Assembly: GCF_028858725.1 (NCBI RefSeq)
Contig: NC_084759.1
Span: 91,508,889 to 91,572,888 of the forward strand
Direction of reading: 5' to 3'
DNA length: 64,000 nt
Origin: Colius striatus
Taxonomy: Eukaryota; Chordata; Aves; Coliiformes; Coliidae
Numbering within the stretch: the first letter of the stretch is position 1; each line of letters begins with the position of its first letter. The notes under the pieces were generated by a model that worked only from the letters and a program-made list of their open reading frames with translations, did not search any database and was not told the DNA's origin. Shown here piece by piece: positions 11,701-25,300 of this stretch. The translations under genes were made by a program, and so were the position numbers.

Positions 11701-14700
11701 CCAAGTTATTAAGGATCTCCCTCTAGCAGCAGTGAAATGAGGGCAGACACAAGAGACGCCGATTCAATGAAAAGAAAGCCAACTCCTGAAACAGAAACGT
11801 GGAGGAGGAGAAAACAAATCAAGGTGGCAGCAGGGAAAGAAAAGCACATTGTGGAATTATGCAGCATTGCTGTAACAAAGTCAGTTATTCACCTCCCTGT
11901 GAGGGCACCTATTTGCATTATTCAGAGGGTATAAATTACACAACTCTATGGGATTTTTTTGAGTCTTTCCCATTGCAGATCAACACCTGCAACAGGTAGC
12001 CCAGCAGTGCTTTTGCTGTCTCCGCAGCCGTCAACACAGCCTCTCGAGTTTTGTTCTCCTGCCTAATTATGACAATTACTTTCTTGTCCTCCTCTTTTAT
12101 TTCCCTCTTCTTGCATTGTTCGAGCCAGCTATTACAGCTTTCACGTTCTTGTCAGAAAGTTGTTCTCTGCAAAGACCCCACCCAGGATGGCACCATGATA
12201 TCAAGCTGGTAACAGCATGGCAGCTGAAATCAGCTCTCCACCAGGCGGGGTTTTTTTGATAGTTCCTAACAAAAAAAGAGTTCATGGGTTTGTTTTGTTT
12301 TCCTCCAACTGCTGCATCCCTCCACAGACACCTTTTACAATCTCTTCCTGCTCAGCATGTGCAGGGTGAACAGGGATGTGCGGTCTCAAAGGCTTTTTCA
12401 GAAGCCAAGGAAGTGTCCCCCAGCCCCCTGAAGCTGAAATATGTTGCACCAAATGTCTAAGCATCACTGAGGACTTCTTACAGTCCTCCTATCGTGGGAC
12501 CAGGCAGCCCCTGCAGCATGAGGTCCTCTCCTGCACATCCCAGATCACTGTGCAGGGAGATGAATGCAGACCGCAGCAGGTAACGTGCTCACTGATTAAT
12601 TTTTGAGAGCAACAAGAAGGAACCAGAAGAACATATTTGCAAGTATTGGAAATACACGACCAACTCAGAGACTAATAAAACAGGGGGAACAGGGCTAGTC
12701 AGGAACACTCAATCACAGCTATTTAGGTTATTCATTGACTATAACTTTTCATAGCCAAGTGGGATGCCGCACACCCGACTTCAGGCCTCCAATAGGCCGC
12801 AACCACGCAAAAGCTCCCTCAGCAATCAGAGGAGAGAAAAAGAGGAAAATCCAGTGTATTTATTCATCCAACCTTCCTCAGATACCGAGCTGTGTCTCTG
12901 GGAGAGCTGAGTGCCCTGCAATGACCAGAGAGGGAGGGCAGACTGCCTGCCCAAATGAACCCTGGGGAACTGGGATGGGCAAAGTACCGAGAGACAAATC
13001 CCACCAAAGCTGCCTACGCCTTGTTGTTAAAACAGCCCCAGGAGATGCCAACAATGAGAAGTTCCTGTCACATCATGCCTTAGGGTATCACTAGAGTTAT
13101 GAGGAGGGGTGGGAGTGGTATAGCAGCTGGAGAATTGGGCTTATGATTGTATAGTCTCTTGAGGAAGGAAGAAGACTACAGCAGTAGCAGAGCCAAGTGT
13201 GTTCTCCTATCATGAGCTCTCTTTGTGAGAGACTGCTGTCAAAACTAATTATCTACTAGTTTGGGTTGAGTTGACCAGGCTAATAGGTTAATACTGGGGT
13301 TAGGGTTACACTTATGGACAAGAACAGAAGAGTTGGGTCTATCACTGTGTTAAAAGCAAGGACTAAAAACTTACAGTAAGTGCTGCTGTCTTTTGGGATA
13401 ATTAGGTTACCAGCCCTTGAGCCAGTAGTGCTTCACTGAAGTGGTCTCCTGTGTTAGGGTTGGAGCTTAGGGCTGCCCAGACATAAGATGACAGGGGGTA
13501 CACAGGCATGGATGAAAGTTTCTGAAGGGCTACAGGCAATCCCGAAATTGTCTGAGGACTCCTGGGTGCAGGGAAGCTTACAGCTGCAGTGGTAGGGCAG
13601 AAGATCATTTGGTAGAGGCATGTCTGAGGAAGTTCAGAACTGAATCAAATGCAGCCTAAAAACAGAAGATGAGGCAGGGTACCAGGAGGGATTATTAGCA
13701 TGTATTTTGTGCTGGGCTATTCTGCTAAGGCTAGACTTGGAGTTAAAAACCACAGGATCAAAAGAAATAACTTAAGCAATGTTTCCTAGAAGGTGAATGC
13801 AGGCCAATGATAGTAGTAGGAATAAGCAACTCTCAGCCGTCCTAGTAACATCCATCCATTTCCATTTGTCTTAGATAAAGACATTGCATTCAGAGTTCCT
13901 AACACCAGACTCACATTCAGCGGTGCATCTTGCCACTCACTTCTCTTCACAATGAGGATAACTTCTGCTTTTCTGAGACCTAGCATCCATCTTATAGCTA
14001 CTTTTCCTAGGCCTAGGCCACAGCCCTGTCTGCCTTTACACTGTAGTTTCCTGTACACTAGGTGCAATCCAGAATGCCTGTTCATTGAGTCAAATCTCAC
14101 CCAGAATAATCAAAGCTGGATTTATGTCAGGAGGCACTGGCTTATTTTGTCTTTACAGAAAAATCTCATCCTGCTTCTATGCAAATCAAAGCCAATTTGC
14201 CTCCACATGATACAATCCTTATCTTAGCCAGACAGGCTTTGCAGATATTTACACTGTATCAAACTCTTCAGCTTCTGATCTTAACACTCTAGTCCAGCGA
14301 TATTGAGCTGAACCTAAATGAATTGTGACTCTCTTGCCCCAGGTGATGCTAACTTCTACCCTAAAGGACTGCAAGAACCAAACAGAAATTACAGCTCTTT
14401 GTGAGCCTGCTTGAACCTTAATAGTAGGCTTGATATCCCTGCATACACACCCTGAGCTGATACAAAATGAATGAGAACTTTCACCCATGTGATAGCCTGT
14501 CCTACTTTTAAATGTGCAGCAGGACCCAGCAGAAGAGCACACAAAGCCCAAGAGATCTTCAGCCCACGCTAGAACAAACCTTAACCATCAAGCCTTCTGA
14601 CATGTTCTATCAAAACACACCTGAACAAACCAAAGATCAACGTTTTCCCTCAATATGCTACCCTCACTTTTGCTTGTTTAGCCTTGTGGGGACATAATTT

Positions 14701-16436
14701 TATGCCTCTCTTTAGACTCTTCCCTTTCCATTTGGTCCCTCAGAGACAGGAGCCACAGATCCCCACGCACATGGCACCAGTGCTAATCAAAACCCAAAGG
14801 CAGTGGAAATGCCCCAGAAAGCTTATGGCAAGGTCAAGGCTTTATTCAACAGGAGCTGAGGAATGTCTTCTCTTACCATGAATGAAGATTGAGGGCCTGG
14901 GATCAGAGCCTGTGCAGAATCCTCAGTTTTTCATAAGGATGAGCTCCTGGAGCTGAGGGCCAGGATTAGGAACAATAGGGTTTGAGGAGAAGGGCTGGCA
15001 TTAAATGAACAAATTACTTTTGGACTGTTTTGAGATGAGGCAGGGACTCTTACATATACATCTATGGGCACTCACTTAATGCTTGGGGTGGAAAAGCCTG
15101 TTTTCCTGCTGTAATGGGCCCAGTGGGAAGGCAAGATGGGAGCTGGTGTCATACCGATGAGCTTATTTAGCCTTTCTCACCATCTCAGGGAGCACTATCT
15201 GACCAAATTCACCATCAATCAGCTCCACCCTTGGGGCCTTCCCAGCTCCAGCAGCAAACCTCCTTTTTCAGGTCATGCTGACTCTGCCTTGCCCAGTGCT
15301 AACATCCCTCAGCAACTCCAGCCTCTGGTGTCTCCTAACCACCTTTTGGCAAACAGCAGCCACTCACCACAGCTGCCAGCAGCTCTCTATTACATATCAA
15401 AGGAGGAGGATTGGGCAGGATTAGGGATCAAAACAATGCATGGAAGATCTCAGTCTGCTTCTGAATCACTCAGCGCTTGAAGGCTAGGATTAGAGATGGT
15501 GCCACTGGAAGACAACAGCTTCTGCTTTTTTTTTTTTCTGGGGCAGGGAGAGTTTGCTGGGATGTTACTCCACGGCATGGCAGTTTTTAAATACAGGGTT
15601 GGCACTTTGGCCCAAGCTCTATGCCAAATGATAAATCCTGCAGATTTACATAAATGCTGGTGTCAGTCTGGATGGCTTCTATGTAACTGTGGGGCATGTG
15701 TGGATCTCCTGGATATACAATAGCAGAAGCAAATAATTTAATAGGTCTGTTGTGAGTAAAGCTTGCTTCAAAGGCTGGAATTGAAGTCCCGATTAAGAAA
15801 ACCAAGCGATGGAGAGCTAAGCTGATTTACACATTTTGCAACGCCTCCAAAGGTAGAGTGAGGGCTGCTGGTAATAGCAGCAAGCGTCTCTTGGTTTGTC
15901 TTGGGGCGCAAATTGTTCTCCAGGCAAACATGGGCAAGCCTAGAACTGGGCTTAATGTTAGGGAAAGAGACAACAGGGACTGAAGAGCTCTTTATTGTTG
16001 TTTTCTCTTAAGCTTAGAGCACTACAGCGGATGCTACCCTGTCAGGAGCTTACTGATATATTCTGCACTCACTGCATGGCTGGTGCCTTGGTTTGATCAG
16101 GGTGCTAGGGTCAGTCCTCAGGCATAGCTGCCAAATGAACAACCTTTTTGCTCCAGCCCTGGAGGTCCATGGGGTCAGTTCACGTAAACACAAGCAAAGC
16201 CAGCTGCCTTCACCAGGTATCCACCAGCACCTTTGTTCCCCAGTGTTAACACGTGGAGCCAGATAGGCACAGGCTGCCCTTCACTCCCGTGGCACCACTC
16301 AGACAGACTTTTTTACCCCATTTTATTCTGCAGTCCTGGGATGTCCTGGAACCCACTAGACAAGACTATATTTTATACTGGTAACACAGAGAGATCATCA
16401 GGGAAATTGTTTGGCAGCTATAACTTTTAGACTACA
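8787..16436. other. Unique DNA with simple repeats; no gene seen
   Basis: No coding or RNA gene was recognised. An AT/AC simple-sequence patch lies at 9336-9413 and a 13-base T tract near 15526-15538. Between about 13.2 and 16.0 kb, short TTAGGG-like words such as GGGTTAGGGTTA (13297-13308), tgttagggttgg (13452-13463) and taggattagaga (15486-15497) recur more often than in neighbouring DNA, but without a regular period. The open frames are short and unlike known proteins. Confidence 0.55.
9336..9413. repeat. Compound simple repeat (A, TA, T, AC, TATG)
   Basis: A run of low-complexity blocks: A9, a short TA stretch, T10, an imperfect (AC)n run, then alternating TATATATGTG words. It is a typical compound microsatellite, useful only as a polymorphic marker. 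Confidence 0.85.
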
Positions 16437-16943
16437 CATAGAATCATAGAATGGTAGGGGTTGGAAGAGATCTTTAGAGATCATCTAGTCCAAGCCCCCT
16501 GCAGAAGCAGGTTCACCTAGATCAGGTTGCATAGGAACATGTCCAGGTGGGTCTTGAAGACCTCCAAGGAAGGAGACTCCACAACCCCTCTGGGCAGCCT
16601 GTGCCAGGGCTCCCTCACCTGAACAGTGAAATAGTTTTTTCTTACGTTTAAGTGGAACTTTTTGTGTTCCAGCTTCATCCCATTACCCCTTGTCCTGTTG
16701 CTAGCTACTATAGAAAAAAGGGATGTCCCAACCTCCTGACATCCACCATTCAGATATTTATAAATGTTAATAAGATCTCCCCTCAGTCTCCTCTTCTCCA
16801 GACAAAACAGCCCCAGTTCCTGCAGCCTTTCCTCGTATGAAAGATTCCATTCCCCTGATCATCTTGGTGGCCCTGTGCTGGACTATCTCCAGCACTTCCC
16901 TGTCCTTCTTGAGCTGAGGTGCCCAGAACTGGACACAGTACTG
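16437..16943 (-). mobile_element. CR1 LINE, decayed 5'-truncated copy
   Basis: A minus-strand CR1 has its tail at the low-coordinate end: catagaatcatagaatgg, then ggttggaagagatctttag and agatcatctagtccaag. The coding remainder corresponds to the ORF2 C-terminal region through the block whose antisense reads tgctggactatctccagcac, and it ends at ggacacagtactg. No antisense frame of 60 codons survives, so stops and shifts have accumulated. It is more decayed than the copies at 5.2 and 44.5 kb. The 3'-UTR is of the same type as the copies at 5771 and 44501. Confidence 0.93.
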
Positions 16944-19900
16944 TTAATCAATATGTTACACCTTACTGTTAACCAATCTCTTCCCCGCCATCCCCCACTC
17001 CCCCAATAACAAATGTAGGCCTGGATGATCTCTTGGAATTTCTCCTTTTCCAATGAATTAATTTTATGAGTCTTTTTTTTTTTTTTCTCTTCTTCTTTAA
17101 GCTAAAAAAGAGACAAAGCTTCAATTAGTAAGGTTACTGTTATCTATTAGATTTGGAGGACCTCTGTTGACTCTTTGGATAATGGTTGTTCTGCTTCAGG
17201 TTGGCATTATTGGAAAGGCTATTGAAGCACATGTCTAACATGAAACAATACAAACTATGGTTTATAAATTAACATTTTATTGCAGTCATCTTTCACGTGA
17301 GAGGTACCTCTCCCTCATTTATGTACCCCCATTTGCCTTCATGTGCAAATTTCATGCTCATGAATTTTAACAGATATTGGAAATGCTCACTGGAGTGAGA
17401 ACAGACACTTTTCACTGGCCACAAACGTAATACAATTGGCAGTAACATTTTTTACTACCTTGCTCATCTTTTCATCCTGGCTTCTTATTTAATAATAAAC
17501 CAGACTCTGAACACACTGACTCATCCCTTGTTTTCTCAAAATAGTGAGAAGTTTTATTTATTTTTTTAATCAGTAACTACCTGAGAGAAAGGAATGCCTC
17601 ATAAGATAAAGGCATTTAATTAGTTTGTTTGCTGTTAAGAAAAATGTGTAGGTGTAGGTCGGCAAAACGCCAAGCCAAAGTGGTCTGGCTTTACTGACAC
17701 TTCAGCAAAAGAAAGATTAGACGTCATGGAAAAAATTACTCCCTGAACAGGAAAAGCTGGACGCGGCACATATTTCTCTCCATGATCTAGCTTTGTAACA
17801 GTAAAAGGAACCACTAGCATTAGCTAACTGAATGTACTTGGGCTGTAAAAGTGCTACAAAACCAGAAGAGTGCAGCTGAATCTGAGGACTTTGCTAATTA
17901 TGTGAATTTTGTTTCAAATGACCCCCTCATGTACCAAGACTGCACAAAGGCCAATACATTAGCACTGCTCAGGGACTCTGTGAATATTTGACTGCATCAT
18001 ACATGTCTCAGAGCAGACTCAGACATCAGGCTGCTTTTGTTTATAATTCAGAGCACCCTACAAAGCAGCATACTTTTTGTAACCAGGTTAGCAAACAAAC
18101 AGCAGTGTATCAATTGGTCTAATCTTGATTTTAATGCTTTTTTTGCATTCCTGTGGAAGTGAAACATTTGAAATACAATGTGCTGGAATCTCAAAACACA
18201 AACAAACCCAGAGAGCCCATAGAGGAGGCACAAGCCTCTTCAGATACGGGCCATTCTTGCTGAAGGCTACATTTGCATTGCAACTGGACAGACGTTCTTT
18301 GTACTCTGTTCACAACTGGATCCTTCTGTTCCACTGCTGCCAAGGAGCTATTCCTTGCGCTTGAGTCTGTGCCATATCCTGAAGCAGCAGCTCACCTGTC
18401 TGTACTGAACACCTCTTGAAGGTCCACAAGGCATTTCAGACAAGGCTTTCCAGCTGACTGCTACACCAGGAAAGTCTACCAGCATGTTCTGGGTATAGCA
18501 TCTTATGGCCTGTCATCCTTTTTTACCCTTTGGACTTTTGTCCCAGATAGTAACTGACCAGCTCCATACCATTCCTGAAATCCATGATTCTTATCGTAGT
18601 GACTTGGCTTATTTTTTGCTCAGTCAATTAACTCCCACTTTTGAATTGTTAAATCAGTTTCTATCAGCCAGGACAGGTACTGAAATAGCCAGTCCATTAT
18701 TAGCTGCCTCCCATTTCTGAGTCGAGTTGTTTGCATCATGTTGGAGGAACCTGGCTGGCCAACTGCTTCTCCAACGGACCTTTCGGAGAGTGCTTAGCAC
18801 AAGGTCTCATCCCTCAGACAGGCATGACAGCCATCTTTTGCAAAGAAAAAAAATAAAGTGTAAATGATCACATTCATCCCTTCCCATATCTCCTATCACA
18901 TTTTCTTGTTTTTCTCTTTTATAATTGGAGGGTTTGTGTGCACGATGGCTTGTAAGGAACCCAGTGAGACAGTTTCTTCACAGCCACCCACCACCTAGGT
19001 ATCAGGCACATTTGTACACAAGTCTCCAGAACAAATCGAACTCTATAGGAGGGATCTAGTTTTGAACACCGGATCTGACATTTCCAGCAGCTGTTAGTGA
19101 TGGCACAGGGACCTGCTGGACAGGAGAGAATGGAAGTATGAACAGAGAACAGAAATTTACATTAGGGCAAAGACTGAACCATGAGCAGGTGTAGAATTAA
19201 CAAAAAACACATCGAAACAGCAGGTGGATGGTCTGCTCCCCAACCAGCAGAGAGAAAGCTGTCTCTCGGCCTTTTTCCCCTCATAGGGTCTTCCCTTGTG
19301 TACGCTTCTCCCATTAGAGCTTATGCTTCCCTTACACCCCAGCCAGGCTTCCAACTTGTGTCCTTATGCAGCTCCGATTTCCTTGGAAAATGGGTCAGGA
19401 AACCTACCTAAACAGACTGTGACTGCCTCAGCACTTGTTGCTGCTGAGTCAGTAACACCAAAGGCAGTGCCCACAGCACAGGCTGAAAGGGAACGACTGT
19501 GGCCTGGGAAGCCACAGCTCTGGCACTGGCGGTGGCCTGTGTCCCTCAGTGCAGCATTGGCAGTCTTCCACCCTCCCAGGCAAGGCTTGTGACATGTTGT
19601 TTTACCTTTTATTGCCATTGCATCAGGACTGGCGGCAGGCACTTGAAACCTCAGCTGGTTACTTCTCCTTTCTAGGGTGTCAAGTGGAAGGGGAAACATA
19701 AAAGAAGATAGGCTCTGAATTTTATCCTCTAGGAGAAATCAGAAATTAAATTCTGGGTTAACAAACGTGTATTTCAGCTAATCTGGCCCCCCAAAGTAAG
19801 GCTAAAGGCAACAAGCTCTCCCTACTACATCCACATGGCTTGGCTGGCTGCTGTCCTGCCAGAGAACATGGGCTCCTCCAAGTCAATGTATTTCTTCATA

Positions 19901-22209
19901 TTTGGTATCATCTTTTCCAGGTTATGTCCCCTCTGGCAGGATGACACAACTATCATTTTGCAACACATTGCTTGTATGCACACTAGCGTGGACCTTCCTC
20001 CCCTCCTGCCATAAACCCTCTCCAAACTGATGAGCTTTCCTTCTACCACAACCAGAGCTGCTGTTTTTCACCAGGGAAGGTACCTGTGCACACAAAGCTC
20101 CCATTGCACTGGGCTGGAGCTGAACTCTTTCCTTGCTAGGTTGATCGTGAAATCTGACTCTTAGCATATAGTTGCAAATCCTTCACCCTGATAACAACTT
20201 TCTTGGCATAGCCTGGTGCCCTATGAAGTCCTGAACCTCTGTTCCCCATCCCTTCTACTGAGCTTTGTCCAGTCTCTCTTTCCACCCCTTTGCCCCAAAG
20301 GATGCTCTGGGACTCCCACTTCCCAGCTCCATACAGGTCAGTGCCTGGCTTGAGGCAGCTCAGTGCTGTGTAGGGGCTATGGCATGCCCTGGACTCAGCA
20401 AGTTGATAAAACTGGTGCTGTGGGGTGGGCAAGAAAGGGCACACATGTCACTGGCTGTAGCTGTGTTCATATCTCAGGTCTGTGGGCATTGTACAGGATC
20501 TGGGTGATAAACAAACATGGACTGGTATGTACTATGGCAAGAGCCACTGATATGGTTCCTGAGAGCCCTCTGTGGCCCCAAGTAAGAAAAAGGTTTCTCA
20601 GACCACTCTAATCAAACAGAAGCCCTTCCCCTCCACTTTAGTTTCTGCACTTCACATATTTAATCTTCAGTATTAAACCCCAGCTTAATCTTCACTGCAC
20701 CCACATACAGTATTTAGCCATGTTATTACACCTTTGTAGACTGCAGCAGACACACACTTCATTATATGAAAAATATAGGAATGAATGTAGTTGTTTTTAA
20801 ACATGGCAGAGCCTCTAGCATCAATTAAATACTCAAAGGTACACATGGGAGATAATGCTAGGAGCATGAAAATGGCACTGGGCAAACAGCTGTTAAGGAA
20901 CATGAACTTCTGGTTAAGAAAAAATGAAAAAAGCAAGAAGGCATACATAAAAAAATTTTCCATTACAGGAAAAATGTTCAAAATAATTTGTGTAAATTAA
21001 TATAATAGAGATAGATTGGAGGACTTAAACTCCTAAATATTCCTTATTTTTTTCATTTGAATAGCATGTTTTGAAACATATGTCAAATATTTGTATCCTG
21101 AAAAACCTTAAGTAAACAAATTGGCTGATCAGATTCTGGAAATTAAGAGTGAAAAGAAAAGAGTGGAAAAATAGAAGGGAGCATTAAAGAGAAGATATTT
21201 CTCTTTGCCAATACACAAAGCACGATGTATTAAAAGTGCCAATTAAAAGTGAAATAGGAATGAGGATTTCTTTTTTGTGAAATGTATATTAACCTAAATA
21301 GAAATTCTAAGCAAATTAAAAGTTTTGCTCAAAAAACAACCACCTCAAACCCTTTGCAAAAAATATAAAGCCCAGCTCCTTGCATTTTCCTCAGTACTTT
21401 TGCTATTCCTCCCCAGCAATCGTGTGTAGGAGAACCTGAGCTTCCTGGCTACAAGAGACATGGGTAGTATTTTAAAGGTTTGAGGAAGCTCAACAGGAGA
21501 TTCAGTTCTGATGGAAAGAGGAATAAGAGAGGTGAGAAGACAGGAAACTGTATTCCTTAAGGGAAAAAACTCTGTTAAAGTAGGAATAGAAAGCACTGGG
21601 GAACAGGAAGCTGAACAGCCTATGAGCAATGATGAACATTTCCAAAGCCTGACGCTTGGAGTAGTGAGTTGACACTCAGCTTTCACCCCAGCGTCTGTCT
21701 GCCAAGCTGAAAAAATGAGTTGGCTGATAACCTGAACATTTCCTGTACAGTTCACTTGAGAGCAGCATCGTTTACTTCACATCACAAGCTTTATTTAGAC
21801 ACCGAGTAATGAGCATGTCACATAAAGCAGGTCAAAGGCACTATTTGAAACACTAGTATTGATCCCAAGATATCCCCTCCATAAAATGTGACAGTTAAAT
21901 ATTGACATATAGGAAAGAATCTACATCTGGGACATTTTTCATTCTATAAGCTGCACCCAATTATTTTCATTATTGTATCACTTTCTGTCATTGATTGTTT
22001 TTTCTTTCTTTTGCCTTAAAAGACAGCTTTTGCCTGCTCACGTGTTGGCTGAACGCAGCCCTCCATATACTGTCCTCTGTTCCCTGCATCCACTGACTAG
22101 CAGATGATAAAAATAATTTTCCCATGAACTGCAACCAGGCAAGGAACAGGCTGTGAACTCAGTAACAGAGCAGAATGACTGGGCTCCTCTGCAAATAAAC
22201 AACCTGGAT
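16944..22209. other. Unique DNA; no gene seen
   Basis: No recognisable gene or old mobile element. A pyrimidine tract (T16 then mixed C/T) lies at 17071-17098, and an A-rich patch at about 20918-20960. GC content is lower than in the first 8 kb. Confidence 0.55.
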
Positions 22210-22338
22210 TGAGAGGAAGGGAAGAAAAGAGGAGGAAAGGGGGAGGAAAGGGAGAGGAAAGGGAGAGGAAAGGGAGAGGAAAGGGAGAGGAAAGGGAGAG
22301 GAAAGGGAGAGGAAAGGGGAGGGGGAGGAGAGAGGAAG
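22210..22338. repeat. Purine-only minisatellite, 11-bp unit
   Basis: The plus strand is almost purely A/G for about 130 bases. The core is six exact tandem copies of AAAGGGAGAGG from 22247 to 22312, flanked by variant copies (aaagggggagg before, aaaggggaggggg after). Because 11 bp is not a multiple of 3, all frames stay open and the minus strand reads as a Ser/Leu/Pro/Phe-rich pseudo-protein, which is an artefact. Mirror-symmetric polypurine tracts of this sort can form triplex (H-DNA) structures and tend to vary in copy number. Confidence 0.93.
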
Positions 22339-25300
22339 AAACAGCTATTGTGAGGACAGAACATAATGGCATGTAGAGAAGGTGTTTTATTTCAAACTTT
22401 TGCAGCATGGGGCCACCTTGGGTGCCAAGCTCTCTGAAGCAAAGGTCAGCTTTGAAGGAACTCACTTCACAGAGCCAAGTATGAGGGAGGGAGGAGGATT
22501 AGGGGGAAAGAGGAGTCCTGAATTGCATCAGAAATCCACAACACTGACAGAACCTCAAAAAAATCCCTTAATACTGGCAGTAAGATCTCCAAGTCCCACC
22601 TTGCTCATTGCTGGGTGGGAATGGCACCAGTGGGTAGCCTTGATGTCTCCGCGTGCTTCCATGCATGCACACACATATACACACACACGCTGATTCGTCA
22701 TCAAATGTGTGAGCAGTTGTCACCAAGGACAGCTTATCATCAAGAGAGCTATGAGAAAATGATAAAGGCCAATATAATTATACCTGCTTGTCTCATCACT
22801 AGGCAAATATTGTGGGACTCATACTGAGGAGTGCTGAGTCCCTTAAAATTCATCTGAAGCCACCCTGCACCTCTCAGGATCTGAGACACTGGACACTCAC
22901 GTGCTAAATAAAATGGATCAAAATATCGGAGGGGAAAGATTCCTAATAAAAGTTGGTTTAAATAGAATTAAAATGTTTTGCAGAATTGGTCTAAGTGTTT
23001 TCAAGAAAGGAAGAGACTAAACAGTTTTTTTCAGATTAACAAGATGGAACGAGAAAACTGTTCTGACACAGTGATTTTTTTAACTCTGTTGTCTCTATTA
23101 AAATATATTTACCTGTATAACAGTAGGGTGTAAGATGTCCATACTATCAAAATGAATGGTTTCTGAGAAATTTTCATTAGGAATAACTGGGTTTTATTTT
23201 GCAAGAAACATGAACTTTATTCCCACACAGTATTTCAATGGCAACGCTGGACTTCAGAACAGAAGTACTATCTTCTTGGCAGCTCCACTACTAAAAACAT
23301 GTTTCTCCCGACTAAGTTTTGTGGTAATTCCTGTAATAAAGGCAGGAAACAGACAAAGATGCTTTTGATCAAGGAGAGGCGGAAACCTCTGTAACACATA
23401 CTTGCTTGGAAAAGAGTTACAGTTAATATATCTATACATTGGCATATTCCTTATATGGACAGAGATTGGACAGAATTCATTGGGGGAAAAAAAAACAAAC
23501 CCACAAAGAAAAACCATGTAGCACACACCAAGCACAATTAATTTCTCACTTTCCCACAGAGAAAATTGGCCACTGGGCGTTTTCAATCTTCACATCTCCA
23601 AGTCATTACACCCCAACCACTCACAGGATGAAGTTCAGCTAATTAGATCACAGACTCCTAGGTTTTAATCCTTGAATATCATTTATGCTTTATACCATCA
23701 GACCAAAAGCTCCTTGAGACCGACAGTTTCATTTGCTATCATTGATTGCCCCACTGCCACATTAACCAGATGGGCTGTAGAGTCAGAGACCCACTGAATT
23801 AGCTACCTGTGGTGTAATCTTGGGTGCGTAATACTGAGTTTTGTATTAATAAAGGCTGATATCACCATGATGCACTCCTGAGGCAGATAGGAGATGCTGA
23901 AATGAGTGGAGTAATGAGAAACCCCACCCTTTCCATATATACTTGTTAATAACCGGTTTCCCTTAATAAGGCTCTTCTAAAGGACAGGCCTTTTCCTCCC
24001 CAGCAGCCATACATATTACCCACATAAGCATAAATGGAGATGTTTCTTCCAAAGGACTGCTCTTACGCAACGTCAAAAAGTTTATCTCCATCAAGGCAGG
24101 GGCACCTAAAAAGAAAACCAATATTAAGCACAAGAAAGTGAAGTCAAAGTGGGAGGTTTCCTGTCTGTGAATAAGCCCTGTAGTCAAGGTATTACCTTCC
24201 CACATACCCCACACTCTTTTTCCAAGGGTATCTCTTCACAGAAGACGGGCCAGAAAATGGCTTACGCCCACCCTGGGTTCACAAGATCTTGGTGCAACCT
24301 TGTCAGCATTACTGATTTCAGGAAGTGGGCTGGACAATGCAGAGCAGCAGCTGGGATGTACCTGCCTCTAGCAGGCAGGCAGAGCACAGAAAGGGACAAA
24401 CAGCCACAGCTACCTCTCCCAGAGCTCATCTGTCACTGTCCTTGGTCTTCTGCCTATTACACACAAGCAACACAAGAATCAAAGCCAAAAGTTGCACACT
24501 ATGTTTTCGTGAGTAATTTCATGCTAACTGGCCTAGCAGTCCACCATGCAGCCTGCTTTTGCTGTAAAATCAAATCTTTTTTCCTCTTTGTCCTTTGCTG
24601 TTGCCACAGAGGACGACATCTTCTCTCAAGCCCTCCTAAGACTCCCCCTCCTTCTTGCTGTGCTAGCTTGCATTTAAGCTAATTGGAAAGAGATCATCAG
24701 CCAAGTGAAGTAAGGTCTGAACACAGCTGTGTGTCATATCTCTCCCTCTGTCTGTAAGATAAAGCTGGGTGGAGCCCAGAGAGGAAAAGAGAGCAGAGGG
24801 GAGCTGCTGTGAGAGATCCAGGAGGAAAACCCAGGAGGAAGCAAGATGCACAGAGTTCCTTGCCCCCTGCAGTGAATGGGAAGCAATGAGAGGATGATGA
24901 GGGCCCCTGGTATTTAAGTTAGGTATGCAATCCATCCATGCATTGGGATGGCAGAGTGGAGGGAGAGTGATGAAGGGAAGTGATTTGAGTAGAGGTGTGT
25001 GAAAGGTCTGATACATCCTCACAGACCAGAGGCAAATGCTTAGAGCTGGAAAGCGTGGGCCTGGGCACTGAGAAGTGTCTCTCCACACAAAGAAAAGCAT
25101 CCAAGAAAATCACAGCTCTTTCATTACCAGTCTTGAGGGAACACAGAAGGAGCCCCAGGTACACGAGCCCAAATCCTGTACAAATGGAACAAGCACGTGC
25201 ACCTGCCTCCAGGAAACTATGTGATGTGATGTGGGGGACTGAGGTAGCAGGTGGCTACGGCAAGGCTGGTGACAAGCACCCCAATACCAGCTGGGCCTGT

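Noticed and set aside
13296..13308. Interstitial telomere repeat
   Set aside because: Only two contiguous TTAGGG-type units, far too few to call a telomeric array; kept only as part of a low-interest enrichment note.
22038..22465. Overlapping antisense frames rich in Ser/Leu/Pro/Phe
   Set aside because: These are translations of the 11-bp purine minisatellite, whose period keeps all frames open. They are artefacts of the repeat.
24149..24682. 177-codon plus-strand frame
   Set aside because: Starts at GTG, with the first ATG 36 codons in. It has a random-looking composition and no recognisable motif.
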